64,000 nt of DNA from Pseudomonas taiwanensis (GTDB lineage: Bacteria; Pseudomonadota; Gammaproteobacteria; Pseudomonadales; Pseudomonadaceae). A model generated the notes under the pieces. The model made no database searches, was not told the origin of the DNA, and was given only the letters and a program-made list of their open reading frames with translations. The stretch spans positions 434,001 through 498,000 of the forward strand of contig NZ_QJRF01000061.1 of NCBI RefSeq assembly GCF_013393345.1, given 5' to 3'. A program made the position numbers and the translations under genes. Positions 1 through 8,628 of this stretch are shown here, piece by piece. Every line of letters begins with the position of its first letter. Positions within the stretch are counted from its first letter, which is position 1.

Positions 1-278
1 GTGAGGACCTGGTGCTCTACAGCGCCGAACTGGCCAAGCAATTGCCGGAGCTGTTCGTGCACTTGCCGGCGGATGTGCGTGGGCAACTGCTGGCGCGGGT
101 GGCCGAGTTGGCGGAGAAGCATCGATACGATGAGGTGCGCGCGAACATGGCCGACCTGCTGCCGGTGCTGGTCAGCATCCAGCAGGACGTGGATGCCCAG
201 TTGGCCAAGCCCGTTCCGACAAAACCGGCCGGGCCGGCACTCGACCTCTCGGTACCGCCAGCGGCCTCAGCGCAGTAG
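1..278 (+). CDS. Hypothetical protein, C-terminal part (cut by window start)
   Basis: Only the last 91 codons or so are present, read in frame from base 3; the gene begins before the window. The visible part is an amphipathic alpha-helical stretch (LPELFVHLPADVRGQLLARV) followed by a Pro/Ala-rich tail ending PPAASAQ. The GC-rich third positions fit a real Pseudomonas gene. I do not recognise the family. The stop lies 12 bases inside the convergent regulator gene that follows, so the two genes overlap tail to tail. Confidence 0.6.
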   Translation, partial: EDLVLYSAELAKQLPELFVHLPADVRGQLLARVAELAEKHRYDEVRANMADLLPVLVSIQQDVDAQLAKPVPTKPAGPALDLSVPPAASAQ

Positions 279-2990
279 ACCGAGCGCCTTGGCCCGGGCC
301 ACCGCCTGGGTACGGCGCTCCACGCCAAGCTTGCTGTTGATGTGGCGGGCGTGGCTTTTCACCGTATGCAGGGAAATGAACAGGCGCTCGCTGATCTCCT
401 GGTTGGAGCAGCCCTGGGCGATCAGTTGCAGCACCGCCAGTTCCCGCGAACTCAATGCCTCGGCGGCACCGGCATCCACCGGAAGCACAACCTCGGCACC
501 CGGCAGCAGGTCGAGCAACTCCCGCACTGTGTCCGGCGAGCGGGTCGCCAGTTGCTCACGCAACCACTGCGGATGCTGTTCCAGCAATTCCCGATAAGGC
601 AGCAGGGCACCGCTTTGCAGGGTTTCCAGGGCACGATCGAGCAAGGCCGCCGCTTCTCGCTCGCGACTGGAGCGCAGCAGGCTCACCAGTTGCAGGCGAG
701 CCCCCAACGCCACATGCATGATTCCCTGGCTTTCGGACTTCTCCAGCAAGGCCCGGAGCCGTGTCTCTGCTTCGGCAGCCTTGCCTTGCGCCCGGCACAA
801 CGCAGCCGATTGCTGCTCGATGCAGAGCGGTAGCAACGGGTGGAACTCCGGCGCCGCGGCCGCCTGTTCGCCCGCATAGGTTTCTTCGAGGCGCGGCAGC
901 CAGGCTTCCGCCAGTTCGAGCTGCCCCTGCGCCAGCCAGAGTTCGCATTTGGACAGGGTGATCATCGCCAGGTAATACACCGGCGGGACGTCCCAGATGT
1001 GCATCAGCCGCTCAGCCTCGGCCAGTTGCGCGAACGCGGCGGCGAAACGCCCTTCGCGCCCTTCGAGAGCGGCGAGGGCGCAGTGCCCGATCAACAGGCT
1101 GATATCGCGGCAGGCACGGGCTTCGGCGATGCCCGACTGCAGGCTGACGCGCGCGGCCTGATGCTCCATGCGCATGCACAGCAGGAAGCCCTGGTAGAGC
1201 ATCAGCCGTGCCCTGGCCACACAGGCCCGTGGGACGTCCACACCACGTAGGCGCTCCAGGCCCTTTTGCACTTCGGCCTGGGCCCGCAGCGTTTCGCCCC
1301 GCACCTGCAGGACGCGGGCACGGTCGTAATGGACCAGTGACTCGAACAGCGGATTGGCGCCGCGCTGGGCCATTTCCAGCGCTTCTCGATTGAGGCCACG
1401 GGCGCGCCAGAGATCGCCGCGCACCAGGGCGATGTTGCCCAGCAGGGACAGGCAGAGATGACGCTGGCCGTAGTTTTCCGGCGACAACGCGGTCAGGGCC
1501 TCGGTACAGGAATTCTCCGCGCGCTCGATGTCGCCACGGCCACGGGCGATCAGCCCGTTGATTGCCTGCCATTGCACCAGCAGGCTGCGTTGTTGCGCGG
1601 CGTCCGGTGCTGGCAGGAAGCGCGCCAGATTGCCGGCCAGTTCTTCTGCGGCATCCAGCTGGCAGGCCAGGCCCAGGGCCAGGCTGTAGAGCACGATCAG
1701 GCGCGGCGTACTGGACAGCAGGCTGTCAGGCAAGTCCATCTTCCAGCGCAGCAGCATGGCGATGTTCTGGTTGGCCAGCAGCTGCTCTTCGGACAGGTTC
1801 TGCACCAGCGAGGCCGCCACATCGGGCTGGCCGGCGCGCAAGGCCTGTTCCACCGCTTCATCCAGCAGCCCGCGTGCGCTGAACCAGCGGCAGGCGCGCA
1901 AGTGCATGCCGGAAGGCGTCAGGCTCGGGGTTCCGCGAGTCCGCAACAAGTCGGAGAACAGGTGGTGGTAGCGGAACCATTGGCCCTGCTCATCCAGCGG
2001 CACCAGGAACACCTGGTGAGCCTGCAGGTGGCGAAGGATCGAGGCGCTGTCGTGGCTTTCACGCACGGCATCGCAGAGTTCCGCGCAGAAGCGCTCGAAG
2101 CGGGCGGTCTCGAACAGGAAGCCCTGTACTTCGGGCGGCTGGCGCTCGATGACTTCCTCCAGCAGGTATTCGCGAATCAGGCTTTCATCGCCATGGGCGG
2201 CTTGCTCCCCCCCCGCGACGGCCGGCGCTTCCTGGCCGGCGAGCAGCCACAAGCGCAGACCCGCGACCCAGCCTTCACTGCGTTGCAGCAGGCCTTCGAG
2301 GTCGTCGCCGTCCAGCTTGGCGCCCTGGCTGGTCAGCAGCGCCAGGCACTCCTCCTCGGTGAGGCGCAGGTCCTGTTCGTTGAGTTCCAGCAGGTGACGC
2401 GACAGACGCAAGCGCGCCAGGTGCCAGTCCGGGCGCTGGCGACTGGTGACCAGCAGTACCCAGCCATCGGGCAGGTGGTTGAGGAGGAATTGCAGGCAGC
2501 GGTCGAGCACTGCGTTCTGCGCCAGGTGATAGTCGTCCAGCACCAGCAGCAGTGGCTGGTTGGCATCCAGGCGCTCGGCGACTTCGTCGAGCAGGCCATC
2601 CAGCCATTGCTCGAAGGCGAAGGGCTGGTGGCGCTGGCGCATCTTCAGGTGCCCCATGGCCTCGTCACCCAGGCCCGGATAGAACTGGCGCAGGCCATCC
2701 AGCAGGCGTTCGAGGAAACGCCCCGGATCGCTATCGCGCCGGCTCAAGCTGAGCCAGAGGCTTTGCCAGCCTTCGGGCAGGTCTTCGCAGAATTCGATGG
2801 CCAGGGAGCTTTTGCCGAAGCCGGCCGGGGCGCTGAGCATCAGCAGGCGGCCGTCGAGGCCGGCGGCAAGCCGCTCGCAGAGGCGCGGACGCGGGACATG
2901 GCCGGCAGGACGCGGCGGGCGGAAAAAGCGTGCGTCCGCCACGATGGCAGCGGTCGACGAAATGGAGCGCGAACTGGTCAGTACGGTCAT
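267..2990 (-). CDS. MalT-type LuxR-family ATP-dependent transcriptional regulator
   Basis: A 907-residue signal-transducing regulator of the MalT/STAND class. The N-terminal P-loop NTPase shows Walker A APAGFGKSS (about residues 55-62) and Walker B LLLVLDDYH (about 148-155). A long helical TPR-like middle region follows, and the last 60 residues are a LuxR helix-turn-helix (LSSRELAVLQLIAQG, then LFISLHTVKSHARHI). Family members bind ATP and an inducer, oligomerise and activate transcription. The gene follows the DUF1329/DUF1302/acyl-CoA synthetase cluster on the same strand, so it probably controls those genes; this is inferred from position. A GTG directly before the chosen ATG could also serve as start. 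The coding strand holds a run of eight G at about 2207-2214. Confidence 0.9.
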   Translation of the reverse strand: MTVLTSSRSISSTAAIVADARFFRPPRPAGHVPRPRLCERLAAGLDGRLLMLSAPAGFGKSSLAIEFCEDLPEGWQSLWLSLSRRDSDPGRFLERLLDGLRQFYPGLGDEAMGHLKMRQRHQPFAFEQWLDGLLDEVAERLDANQPLLLVLDDYHLAQNAVLDRCLQFLLNHLPDGWVLLVTSRQRPDWHLARLRLSRHLLELNEQDLRLTEEECLALLTSQGAKLDGDDLEGLLQRSEGWVAGLRLWLLAGQEAPAVAGGEQAAHGDESLIREYLLEEVIERQPPEVQGFLFETARFERFCAELCDAVRESHDSASILRHLQAHQVFLVPLDEQGQWFRYHHLFSDLLRTRGTPSLTPSGMHLRACRWFSARGLLDEAVEQALRAGQPDVAASLVQNLSEEQLLANQNIAMLLRWKMDLPDSLLSSTPRLIVLYSLALGLACQLDAAEELAGNLARFLPAPDAAQQRSLLVQWQAINGLIARGRGDIERAENSCTEALTALSPENYGQRHLCLSLLGNIALVRGDLWRARGLNREALEMAQRGANPLFESLVHYDRARVLQVRGETLRAQAEVQKGLERLRGVDVPRACVARARLMLYQGFLLCMRMEHQAARVSLQSGIAEARACRDISLLIGHCALAALEGREGRFAAAFAQLAEAERLMHIWDVPPVYYLAMITLSKCELWLAQGQLELAEAWLPRLEETYAGEQAAAAPEFHPLLPLCIEQQSAALCRAQGKAAEAETRLRALLEKSESQGIMHVALGARLQLVSLLRSSREREAAALLDRALETLQSGALLPYRELLEQHPQWLREQLATRSPDTVRELLDLLPGAEVVLPVDAGAAEALSSRELAVLQLIAQGCSNQEISERLFISLHTVKSHARHINSKLGVERRTQAVARAKALGLLR

Positions 2991-3098
2991 CACCCAGCTT
3001 CTAGGAATGTTGTACGTGCGGGGGAGCGAGCTCGAACGAGCCTAGCTGTTCGGGGAAGCCAATAGAAGCCCCACCGGGAAGGAAGTACAGACAAGAAA

Positions 3099-3120
3099 AA
3101 GCCGGCCCGGAGGCCGGCTT
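3099..3120 (-). terminator. Rho-independent terminator after the DUF1329 gene
   Basis: A nine-pair perfect stem (AAGCCGGCC, loop of four, GGCCGGCTT) lies 22 bases after the DUF1329 stop codon. On the minus strand it is followed by a T-rich run (TTTTTCTTG). It separates the DUF1302/DUF1329 transcription unit from the regulator gene. Confidence 0.85.
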
Positions 3121-3141
3121 CGCAACAGGGTGTTGCAGCTA

Positions 3142-4515
3142 TCAGCGAACGCCCGCCTGGCGCAGGGCCGCCGGGGTGTAATCGCTTTCGCCAGCGGTGT
3201 AGCCGAAGTCGTAGGACTGCTTCTCTTCGTTTTTCATGCCCAGCGCCAGATAGCGGCCGGACAGCAGGTCGTAGAGGCTTTCCAGCGTGTACCACGGCAC
3301 CTGGTGGTTGTAGTAGTACTGGGAATGGGCCTCGGCTACACGCCACAGGGTGCCGCGACCGTCGTAATGGTCGATGGCGGCGGCCTGCCAGGTGTCTTCG
3401 TCGATGTAGAAGTCACGCTTGGCGTAGATGTGGCGCTCGCCCGGCTTCAGGGTGGCCACTACATGCCATACGCGGTGCAGCTCGTAGCGGGTCAGGTCCT
3501 GGTTGATGTGGCCGGCCTTGATGATGTCGGCGTACTTCAGGTTCGGGCCATCCAGCTTGTAGCTGTTGTATGGGATGTAGATCTCCTTCTTGCCTTCCAG
3601 CTTCCAGTCGTAGCGGTCCGGCGCACCGTTGTACATGTCGAAGTTGTCGGACGTACGCAGACCGTCGGCGGCGGTACCCGGACCGTCGTAGGACACCTGC
3701 GGTGCGCGGCGCACGCGACGTTGACCGGCGTTGTAGAGCCAGGCCAGGCGCGGCTCCTTCACCTGGTTGAGGGTCTCGTGCACCAGCAGCACGTTACCGG
3801 CCAGGCGGGACGGAGCCGTCACACGCTGCTTGAAGTAGAACAGCACGTTGCTCGGCTTGCTGGCGTCGTAGTCCTTCAGCTTGTCGCGGAAGGTGAACTC
3901 GTCCTGGAAGTACACCAGGCTGTAGGAGCCGTTCGGCTGCGGGGTGGCCTGGGTCACCAGACGACGCACGCTGCCGCCGCGATAGCGGGTGATGTGGTTC
4001 CAGATCGCTTCCAGGCCGTTCTGCGGAATCGGGAAGGGGTTGGCGGTGCGGAAGTCTTCCAGGCCGTTGCCGCCTTCCACCAGCTTGGTGTGGGTGGCGT
4101 TGTACTGGGTGGCCTCGAGCACGTCCGCCGGAACGGTGGCCGAACGGTGAGTCTTGAACACCGGCATCTTGTAGGTGTCGGGGTAGCGCTTGAACATCGC
4201 CAGCTGGCCGGGGGTCAGCTTGTCTTTGTATTGATCGACGTTCTGCGCGGTGATGGTGAACAGCGGCTGCTCACTGGCGAAGGGGTCCGACAGGAAACCA
4301 CGGCCATCGGCGTTGCCGGCATTCTTCGGCAGGCCGCCGGTCCACTCGGGGATGGAACCATCGGCGTTGCCGGCCTTTTCCGCGCCCAGCGGGGTCAGGG
4401 TGGAACCCAGCTTGGCCGCTTCATCGGCGGATACCGCAGCCATGACACCAGTGGCCAGCATGGACAGCGCCAGAACGCCGGTTTGCAGCAGACTCTTTGT
4501 TGTTTTCATTTTCAT
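3142..4515 (-). CDS. DUF1329 family outer-membrane-associated protein
   Basis: A protein of about 457 residues with a clear Sec signal peptide (SLLQTGVLALSMLATGVMAA), so it is exported. The rest matches the DUF1329 pattern: SIPEWTGG near the mature N terminus, then many aromatic beta-rich segments. DUF1329 proteins are LolA/LolB-like and nearly always sit next to DUF1302 proteins, with which they are thought to act in outer-membrane passage of hydrophobic compounds. I place the start at the ATG with GAGGA five bases upstream (MKMKTTK); a second ATG two codons on is possible. It lies 25 bases after the DUF1302 stop, in one transcription unit, and ends at a strong terminator. Confidence 0.9.
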   Translation of the reverse strand: MKMKTTKSLLQTGVLALSMLATGVMAAVSADEAAKLGSTLTPLGAEKAGNADGSIPEWTGGLPKNAGNADGRGFLSDPFASEQPLFTITAQNVDQYKDKLTPGQLAMFKRYPDTYKMPVFKTHRSATVPADVLEATQYNATHTKLVEGGNGLEDFRTANPFPIPQNGLEAIWNHITRYRGGSVRRLVTQATPQPNGSYSLVYFQDEFTFRDKLKDYDASKPSNVLFYFKQRVTAPSRLAGNVLLVHETLNQVKEPRLAWLYNAGQRRVRRAPQVSYDGPGTAADGLRTSDNFDMYNGAPDRYDWKLEGKKEIYIPYNSYKLDGPNLKYADIIKAGHINQDLTRYELHRVWHVVATLKPGERHIYAKRDFYIDEDTWQAAAIDHYDGRGTLWRVAEAHSQYYYNHQVPWYTLESLYDLLSGRYLALGMKNEEKQSYDFGYTAGESDYTPAALRQAGVR

Positions 4516-4540
4516 CGTCTTCCTCAAATTTCCAGACCGC

Positions 4541-6493
4541 TTAGAAGTTCACGCCGAAGCTGAGCGCGAGGAAATCGCGATCGATCGAGGTGTTGTACGT
4601 GCCGCCGAAGAAGTCGGTGTAGGCAAGGCTAGCGGTGTAGGTGTTCTGGTATTCGGCATCCAGGCCCAGGCTCACGGCCTTGTTGCCTTCGTTGAACACG
4701 CCGTTCGGGCCGTAGCCGTCCACGTCATGGGACCAGGCGATGCTGGGCTTCAGGTTGATACCGGCAAACACGTCGTTGTAGTCCCACACGGCACGGGCGC
4801 GATAGCCCCACGCGGTCGTGGTGACGAAACCGTCGTCCTCGCAGTACTTGGTGAGGTTTTCGGCAGTGGGGCTACCCAGGGTGCTCAGGTTGAGCGCACG
4901 GCACTGACCAGCCGGCAGCGGACCGGGGCCATATACCGGATCACGGCCATAGCGCGCTTCGGTCGTGTGCTCCAGGCCACCCACGTGAACGACACCAACT
5001 TCGCCCACCAGGGTCAGACGGCTGGCGCCCATGACCTGGTCGAAGAAGTGAGTGAAGGTGGTCTGGAACTGGGTGACTTCCTTGCGGCGGTAGCCGGGCT
5101 GGTCGGTGTTCGGGCGACCGGAGAGTACCGATACGTTCGGGTTCAGCGGGCTCAGGCCGGAGAACAGGATGTCGGTGGTGTTCAGCTGTACCGGCAGGTT
5201 GGGACGGTAGCTGACCTCACCGCTCCAGGCGGTACCGGTGGGCAGGGTGGTGGAGAAGCTCAGGCCATAGAGGCGGATGTCTTCCGGGTACTCGACGTAG
5301 TACTCGCTGTTGCCGGCAACGACCAGCGGCAGCAGTTGCGGTACCAGGGCATTGACCGTGCCCGGAATCGCAGCACCCGGAATGGTACCGACGAGCGCGC
5401 CGCCCAGCGCCTGACCCAGTGCGGTGGGCGAGTAGGCTGCGGCCGGTCCGCCACGACCGCTGAAGTACGGGTTGCGGCTGTGGTAGTTCATGAAGTACAG
5501 GCCGAACTCGGTATCCAGTTCCTCGGCGAAGTAGCGGAAGGCGGTACCCCATTGACCGTCATCGCGGGCATCGCGGTCCGGACCACGCTTGACGATGGCG
5601 CCCTCGTCCGGGTTGCCCCACTGCACGCCACGGGCTTGCAGGGTGTTGATGACGTTGTTGCGCGCGGCGGCCGGCAGACCGGCAGCCTGCAGGGCATTGT
5701 TCAGCCCTTGCTGGGTACGCAGCACCGCCAGGTTCTGGTCGCAGCCGTCGGCGATCACGTCCGGCTGGGCGAAGAAGGTGCCGCAGTTGTCGACGACGGT
5801 CTGGTCCCACTCGAGCTGGTAGAAGGCCTCGGCGGACAGGTTGTCGGTCAGGCTCTGGGACACATAGAACATGTTCACCGGGATCAGGCCTTCCTTGATC
5901 TCGGCGCCCGGACGACGGAATGCGGACACGTCTACCGGGTTGATGGAGTTGATGCTGTTGCCGATGAAGGTGCTTTCACCCCAGCTCACCACCTGCTTGC
6001 CCAGACGCACGCTGCCCGGCAGATCGGCGATGTTGTAGTTGTGGTAGACGAAGGCGTCGAGCAGTTCGGCGCCAGAAGACTTGGCGCCTTCCTTACGGTT
6101 GCTGTCGTCGATGTCCTTGAACAGACGGCTCTCGTCCTTCAGCTCGAAGTCGTACCAGTACTTGCCACGAACGAAGACGCCGGTGTCGCCGTATTTCAGT
6201 TCGAGGTCATGGATGCCCTTGAAGATCTTCGAGAAGGTCTCGCCCTTCTTGAAGTTCAGGTGGGAGTCGTCGGAGGTCTGGGACAGGCCGTCCCCACCGT
6301 TGTTCACGCCGATCAGGTCCTTGTCGGCCCCCCGCATCGACCAGCTGGCCCCCACGGACAGCGAAGAGTCGAACTGACCTTCGATTTCACCGATGTTGAA
6401 CGTCACGCCGAATGCCGGAGCTGCAAGCGTGGAAGCGAGGCTGACGGCCAATGGCAATTTCGCCAGGCGCCAGAACGTTGTGGTTGTTGTCAT
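4541..6493 (-). CDS. DUF1302 family outer-membrane beta-barrel protein
   Basis: A 650-residue protein with a signal peptide (cleavage near TLAAPAFG), followed by VTFNIGEIEGQFDSSLSVG, the typical DUF1302 start. Alternating hydrophobic strands run to the C terminus, which ends FLALSFGVNF; a terminal aromatic residue is the usual signal of an outer-membrane barrel. These proteins are predicted porin-like channels for hydrophobic substrates and pair with DUF1329. GGAGT precedes the ATG. The gene is the first of the DUF1302-DUF1329 unit and has its own 270-base upstream region. In many genomes an RND (MmpL-like) pump completes the set; none is visible here. Confidence 0.9.
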   Translation of the reverse strand: MTTTTTFWRLAKLPLAVSLASTLAAPAFGVTFNIGEIEGQFDSSLSVGASWSMRGADKDLIGVNNGGDGLSQTSDDSHLNFKKGETFSKIFKGIHDLELKYGDTGVFVRGKYWYDFELKDESRLFKDIDDSNRKEGAKSSGAELLDAFVYHNYNIADLPGSVRLGKQVVSWGESTFIGNSINSINPVDVSAFRRPGAEIKEGLIPVNMFYVSQSLTDNLSAEAFYQLEWDQTVVDNCGTFFAQPDVIADGCDQNLAVLRTQQGLNNALQAAGLPAAARNNVINTLQARGVQWGNPDEGAIVKRGPDRDARDDGQWGTAFRYFAEELDTEFGLYFMNYHSRNPYFSGRGGPAAAYSPTALGQALGGALVGTIPGAAIPGTVNALVPQLLPLVVAGNSEYYVEYPEDIRLYGLSFSTTLPTGTAWSGEVSYRPNLPVQLNTTDILFSGLSPLNPNVSVLSGRPNTDQPGYRRKEVTQFQTTFTHFFDQVMGASRLTLVGEVGVVHVGGLEHTTEARYGRDPVYGPGPLPAGQCRALNLSTLGSPTAENLTKYCEDDGFVTTTAWGYRARAVWDYNDVFAGINLKPSIAWSHDVDGYGPNGVFNEGNKAVSLGLDAEYQNTYTASLAYTDFFGGTYNTSIDRDFLALSFGVNF

Positions 6494-6711
6494 CGACGCT
6501 ACTCCATGTGTTTTTTGTTATTGATGGTTGCGGACTATAGCCAGCGGGTATTAGCGCTTGATCCCTCGAAAGTGTGATTTGGAACCCCCAGGCACTCTGG
6601 CTCGCACCTTCCGACGGACTAGTCCGATCCTTCGGTAGGAAAGATAGCCAGTAATTGTCGGAACGCAGCAATTAACAAGCCAAGCGTTTGCTTGGTTGGC
6701 GGGGCAAGAAA
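6494..6711 (-). promoter_or_regulatory. Upstream region of the DUF1302-DUF1329 unit
   Basis: A gene-free, AT-richer stretch between the acyl-CoA synthetase terminator and the DUF1302 start. It must hold the promoter of the DUF1302-DUF1329 unit. I cannot assign a convincing -35/-10 pair. It contains several short inverted stretches, such as GCCAAGCGTTTGCTTGG near 6679-6696, that could bind a regulator. Confidence 0.4.
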
Positions 6712-6744
6712 AAGCCCAGGCCGCGCAAGGCGCGGCCTGGGCTT
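6712..6744 (-). terminator. Terminator of the acyl-CoA synthetase gene
   Basis: A perfect 15-pair stem (left arm 6712-6726, right arm 6730-6744) with a three-base loop, GC-rich in the inner part and followed on the minus strand by TTTTTCTTG. It is one of the strongest terminators in the window and isolates the synthetase gene from the DUF1302 gene downstream. Confidence 0.9.
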
Positions 6745-6766
6745 CTCAGGAACGGGAGACGAACGG

Positions 6767-8449
6767 TCAGAGTGCGGACAGGAAAGTGCTTCCGGCGGCC
6801 TGCCATTGGGCGATGTCGACACGAATGCGTTTCTTGTCCAGTTTGCCCACGCTGGTCTTGGGAATTTCAGTAACAACGGCGATCTGGCTGGGAATAGCCC
6901 ACTTATTGATGTGACCTTGCTCAACGAACGGCTTGAGGTGTTCCTTCAGAACCTTGGCGTCGAGGGCCTGATTGTCACGAACCACCACGAGGGCGAACGG
7001 ACGTTCACCCCACTGCGGATCGGGTACGCCCACCACGGCCACTTCACGTACCGCCGGGTGACGACTGATCAGGTCTTCCAGCTCCAGGGAAGAGATCCAC
7101 TCGCCGCCGGTCTTGATCACGTCCTTGATGCGGTCACGGATATCGATGTAGCCCATGCCGTCCAGCGTGGCCACGTCGCCGGTGTGCAGCCAGCCGTGTT
7201 CCCAGAGCTCCTCGCTCTTCTGTGCTTCGTTGAAATAGCCGTAGGTCAGCCAGGGCGCACGCAGCACCAGCTCACCCTGGGATTCGCCGTCCACCGGCTG
7301 GAACTGGCCCTCGGCATCCATGATGGCCGCTTCGACCAGCGGGACCGGCACACCAGCCTTGATGCGGTAGGTGATGCGCTCATCCTCGCTGCCGGCCAGC
7401 AATTCTTCGTTGAGGTGCGCCACCGAGATCAGCGGGCAGGTCTCGGACATGCCGTAGGCGGCGGTGAGCTGGATGCCACGGGACTTCGCGGTTTCGTACA
7501 GGGTGCGATTCAGCGCGCTGCCGCCGATGATCAGCTTCAAGCCGCCGAAGTCGTATCCCTGGGCAGTGGGCGCATTCATCACCATTTGCAGGATGGTCGG
7601 TACGCAGTGGGAGAAGGTGACCTTCTCTTCGCGGATCAGCTTGCAGAGCATGTCCGGCTCGTAGCGGCCGGGATACACCTGCTTCACCCCGAGCATGGTG
7701 GCCACGTAGGGCACGCCCCAGGCATGCACGTGGAACATCGGGGTGATGGGCATGTAGACATCATCGGTGCCCATCAGGCGGATGCTGTCCAGCGCGCCGA
7801 TGGTGGAAGCCATGGACAGGGTGTGCAGCACCAGCTGGCGATGGGTGAAGTAGACGCCCTTGGGATTGCCGGTGGTGCCGGTGGTGTAGAAGGTGGTGGC
7901 GACCGAGTTCTCATCGAAGTCGGGGAAGTCGTACTTCGGGCTCGCGGCGGCCAGCAGGGTCTCGTACTCGCCTACCAGGTTCGGCAGGTCGGCGTCGTGG
8001 TCGCTGCCGTCGGTGAGCAGCAGGGTCTTTTCAACCGTGGTCAGCTGGCTGCCGATGGCGTTGAAGATCGGCAGGAACTCGCTGTTGACCAGCACGAAGC
8101 GGTCGTCGGCGTGGTTCATGGTGTAGAGGATCTGGTCCGGCGAAAGGCGGATGTTGATGGTGTGCAACACCGCGCCAATCATCGGGATGGCGAACATGCA
8201 TTCCAGGTAGCGGTGGCTGTCCCAATCCATCACGGCAACGGTATCGCCGGCCTTCACACCCGCCTCGGTGAGCACGTTGGCCAGGCGCGCGACGCGCTCG
8301 TTGAAGGTCGCGTAGCTGTAGCGGATACGGTCGCGGTAGACGATCTCGCGGGTCTTCTCGTAGCGGCTGCCGGACATCAGCAGGCGCTTGATCAGCAGGG
8401 GATAGACGTAGGCGTTTTCGGCGGGCTTGATGACGCGGGTCTGAAGCAT
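6767..8449 (-). CDS. AMP-dependent fatty-acyl-CoA synthetase
   Basis: A 560-residue ANL-superfamily enzyme that activates a carboxylic acid to acyl-AMP and then to acyl-CoA. The P-loop motif TFYTTGTTGNPKGV is intact, as are the later motifs YGMSETCP, LHTGDVATLDG and the catalytic-lysine region GKLDKKRIR near the C terminus. It resembles the AlkK/medium-chain branch more than FadD. The ATG is preferred over an in-frame GTG three codons earlier because AGGTG precedes it at normal spacing. The divergent thiolase and the downstream DUF1302/1329 genes suggest uptake, activation and cleavage of a fatty or side-chain acyl substrate; the substrate itself is unknown. Confidence 0.9.
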   Translation of the reverse strand: MLQTRVIKPAENAYVYPLLIKRLLMSGSRYEKTREIVYRDRIRYSYATFNERVARLANVLTEAGVKAGDTVAVMDWDSHRYLECMFAIPMIGAVLHTINIRLSPDQILYTMNHADDRFVLVNSEFLPIFNAIGSQLTTVEKTLLLTDGSDHDADLPNLVGEYETLLAAASPKYDFPDFDENSVATTFYTTGTTGNPKGVYFTHRQLVLHTLSMASTIGALDSIRLMGTDDVYMPITPMFHVHAWGVPYVATMLGVKQVYPGRYEPDMLCKLIREEKVTFSHCVPTILQMVMNAPTAQGYDFGGLKLIIGGSALNRTLYETAKSRGIQLTAAYGMSETCPLISVAHLNEELLAGSEDERITYRIKAGVPVPLVEAAIMDAEGQFQPVDGESQGELVLRAPWLTYGYFNEAQKSEELWEHGWLHTGDVATLDGMGYIDIRDRIKDVIKTGGEWISSLELEDLISRHPAVREVAVVGVPDPQWGERPFALVVVRDNQALDAKVLKEHLKPFVEQGHINKWAIPSQIAVVTEIPKTSVGKLDKKRIRVDIAQWQAAGSTFLSAL

Positions 8450-8524
8450 GAGGCACACCTGGCGAGGTTGAGGACTTTTTGGTTGTTCTCGACTTTAGGT
8501 CGCATCGGCCAGCCGCAAATCAGT

Positions 8525-8554
8525 CAAAAGAGTGATTTGATGGGTGACTCTTTT
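8525..8554. promoter_or_regulatory. Inverted repeat in the divergent synthetase/thiolase promoter region
   Basis: AAAAGAGT and ACTCTTTT (8526-8533 and 8547-8554) form an inverted repeat 13 bases apart, in the 179-base gap between divergently transcribed acyl-CoA genes. This is a plausible operator controlling one or both genes. It does not match the PsrA or FadR consensus as I know them. A -10-like TAGAAT lies at about 8574-8579 for the thiolase. Confidence 0.35.
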
Positions 8555-8628
8555 TAGCTTTCTGGTCACGAGATAGAATTCGAGGCTCCGGCCGGTCGCG
8601 GCCAGTTATCCAGATAGGTAGGTTCGAG

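Noticed and set aside
1458-3065. 535-codon plus-strand frame opposite the MalT-type regulator
   Set aside because: Mirror of the regulator gene in GC-rich DNA; Gln- and Ala-rich sequence without motifs and without a ribosome site.
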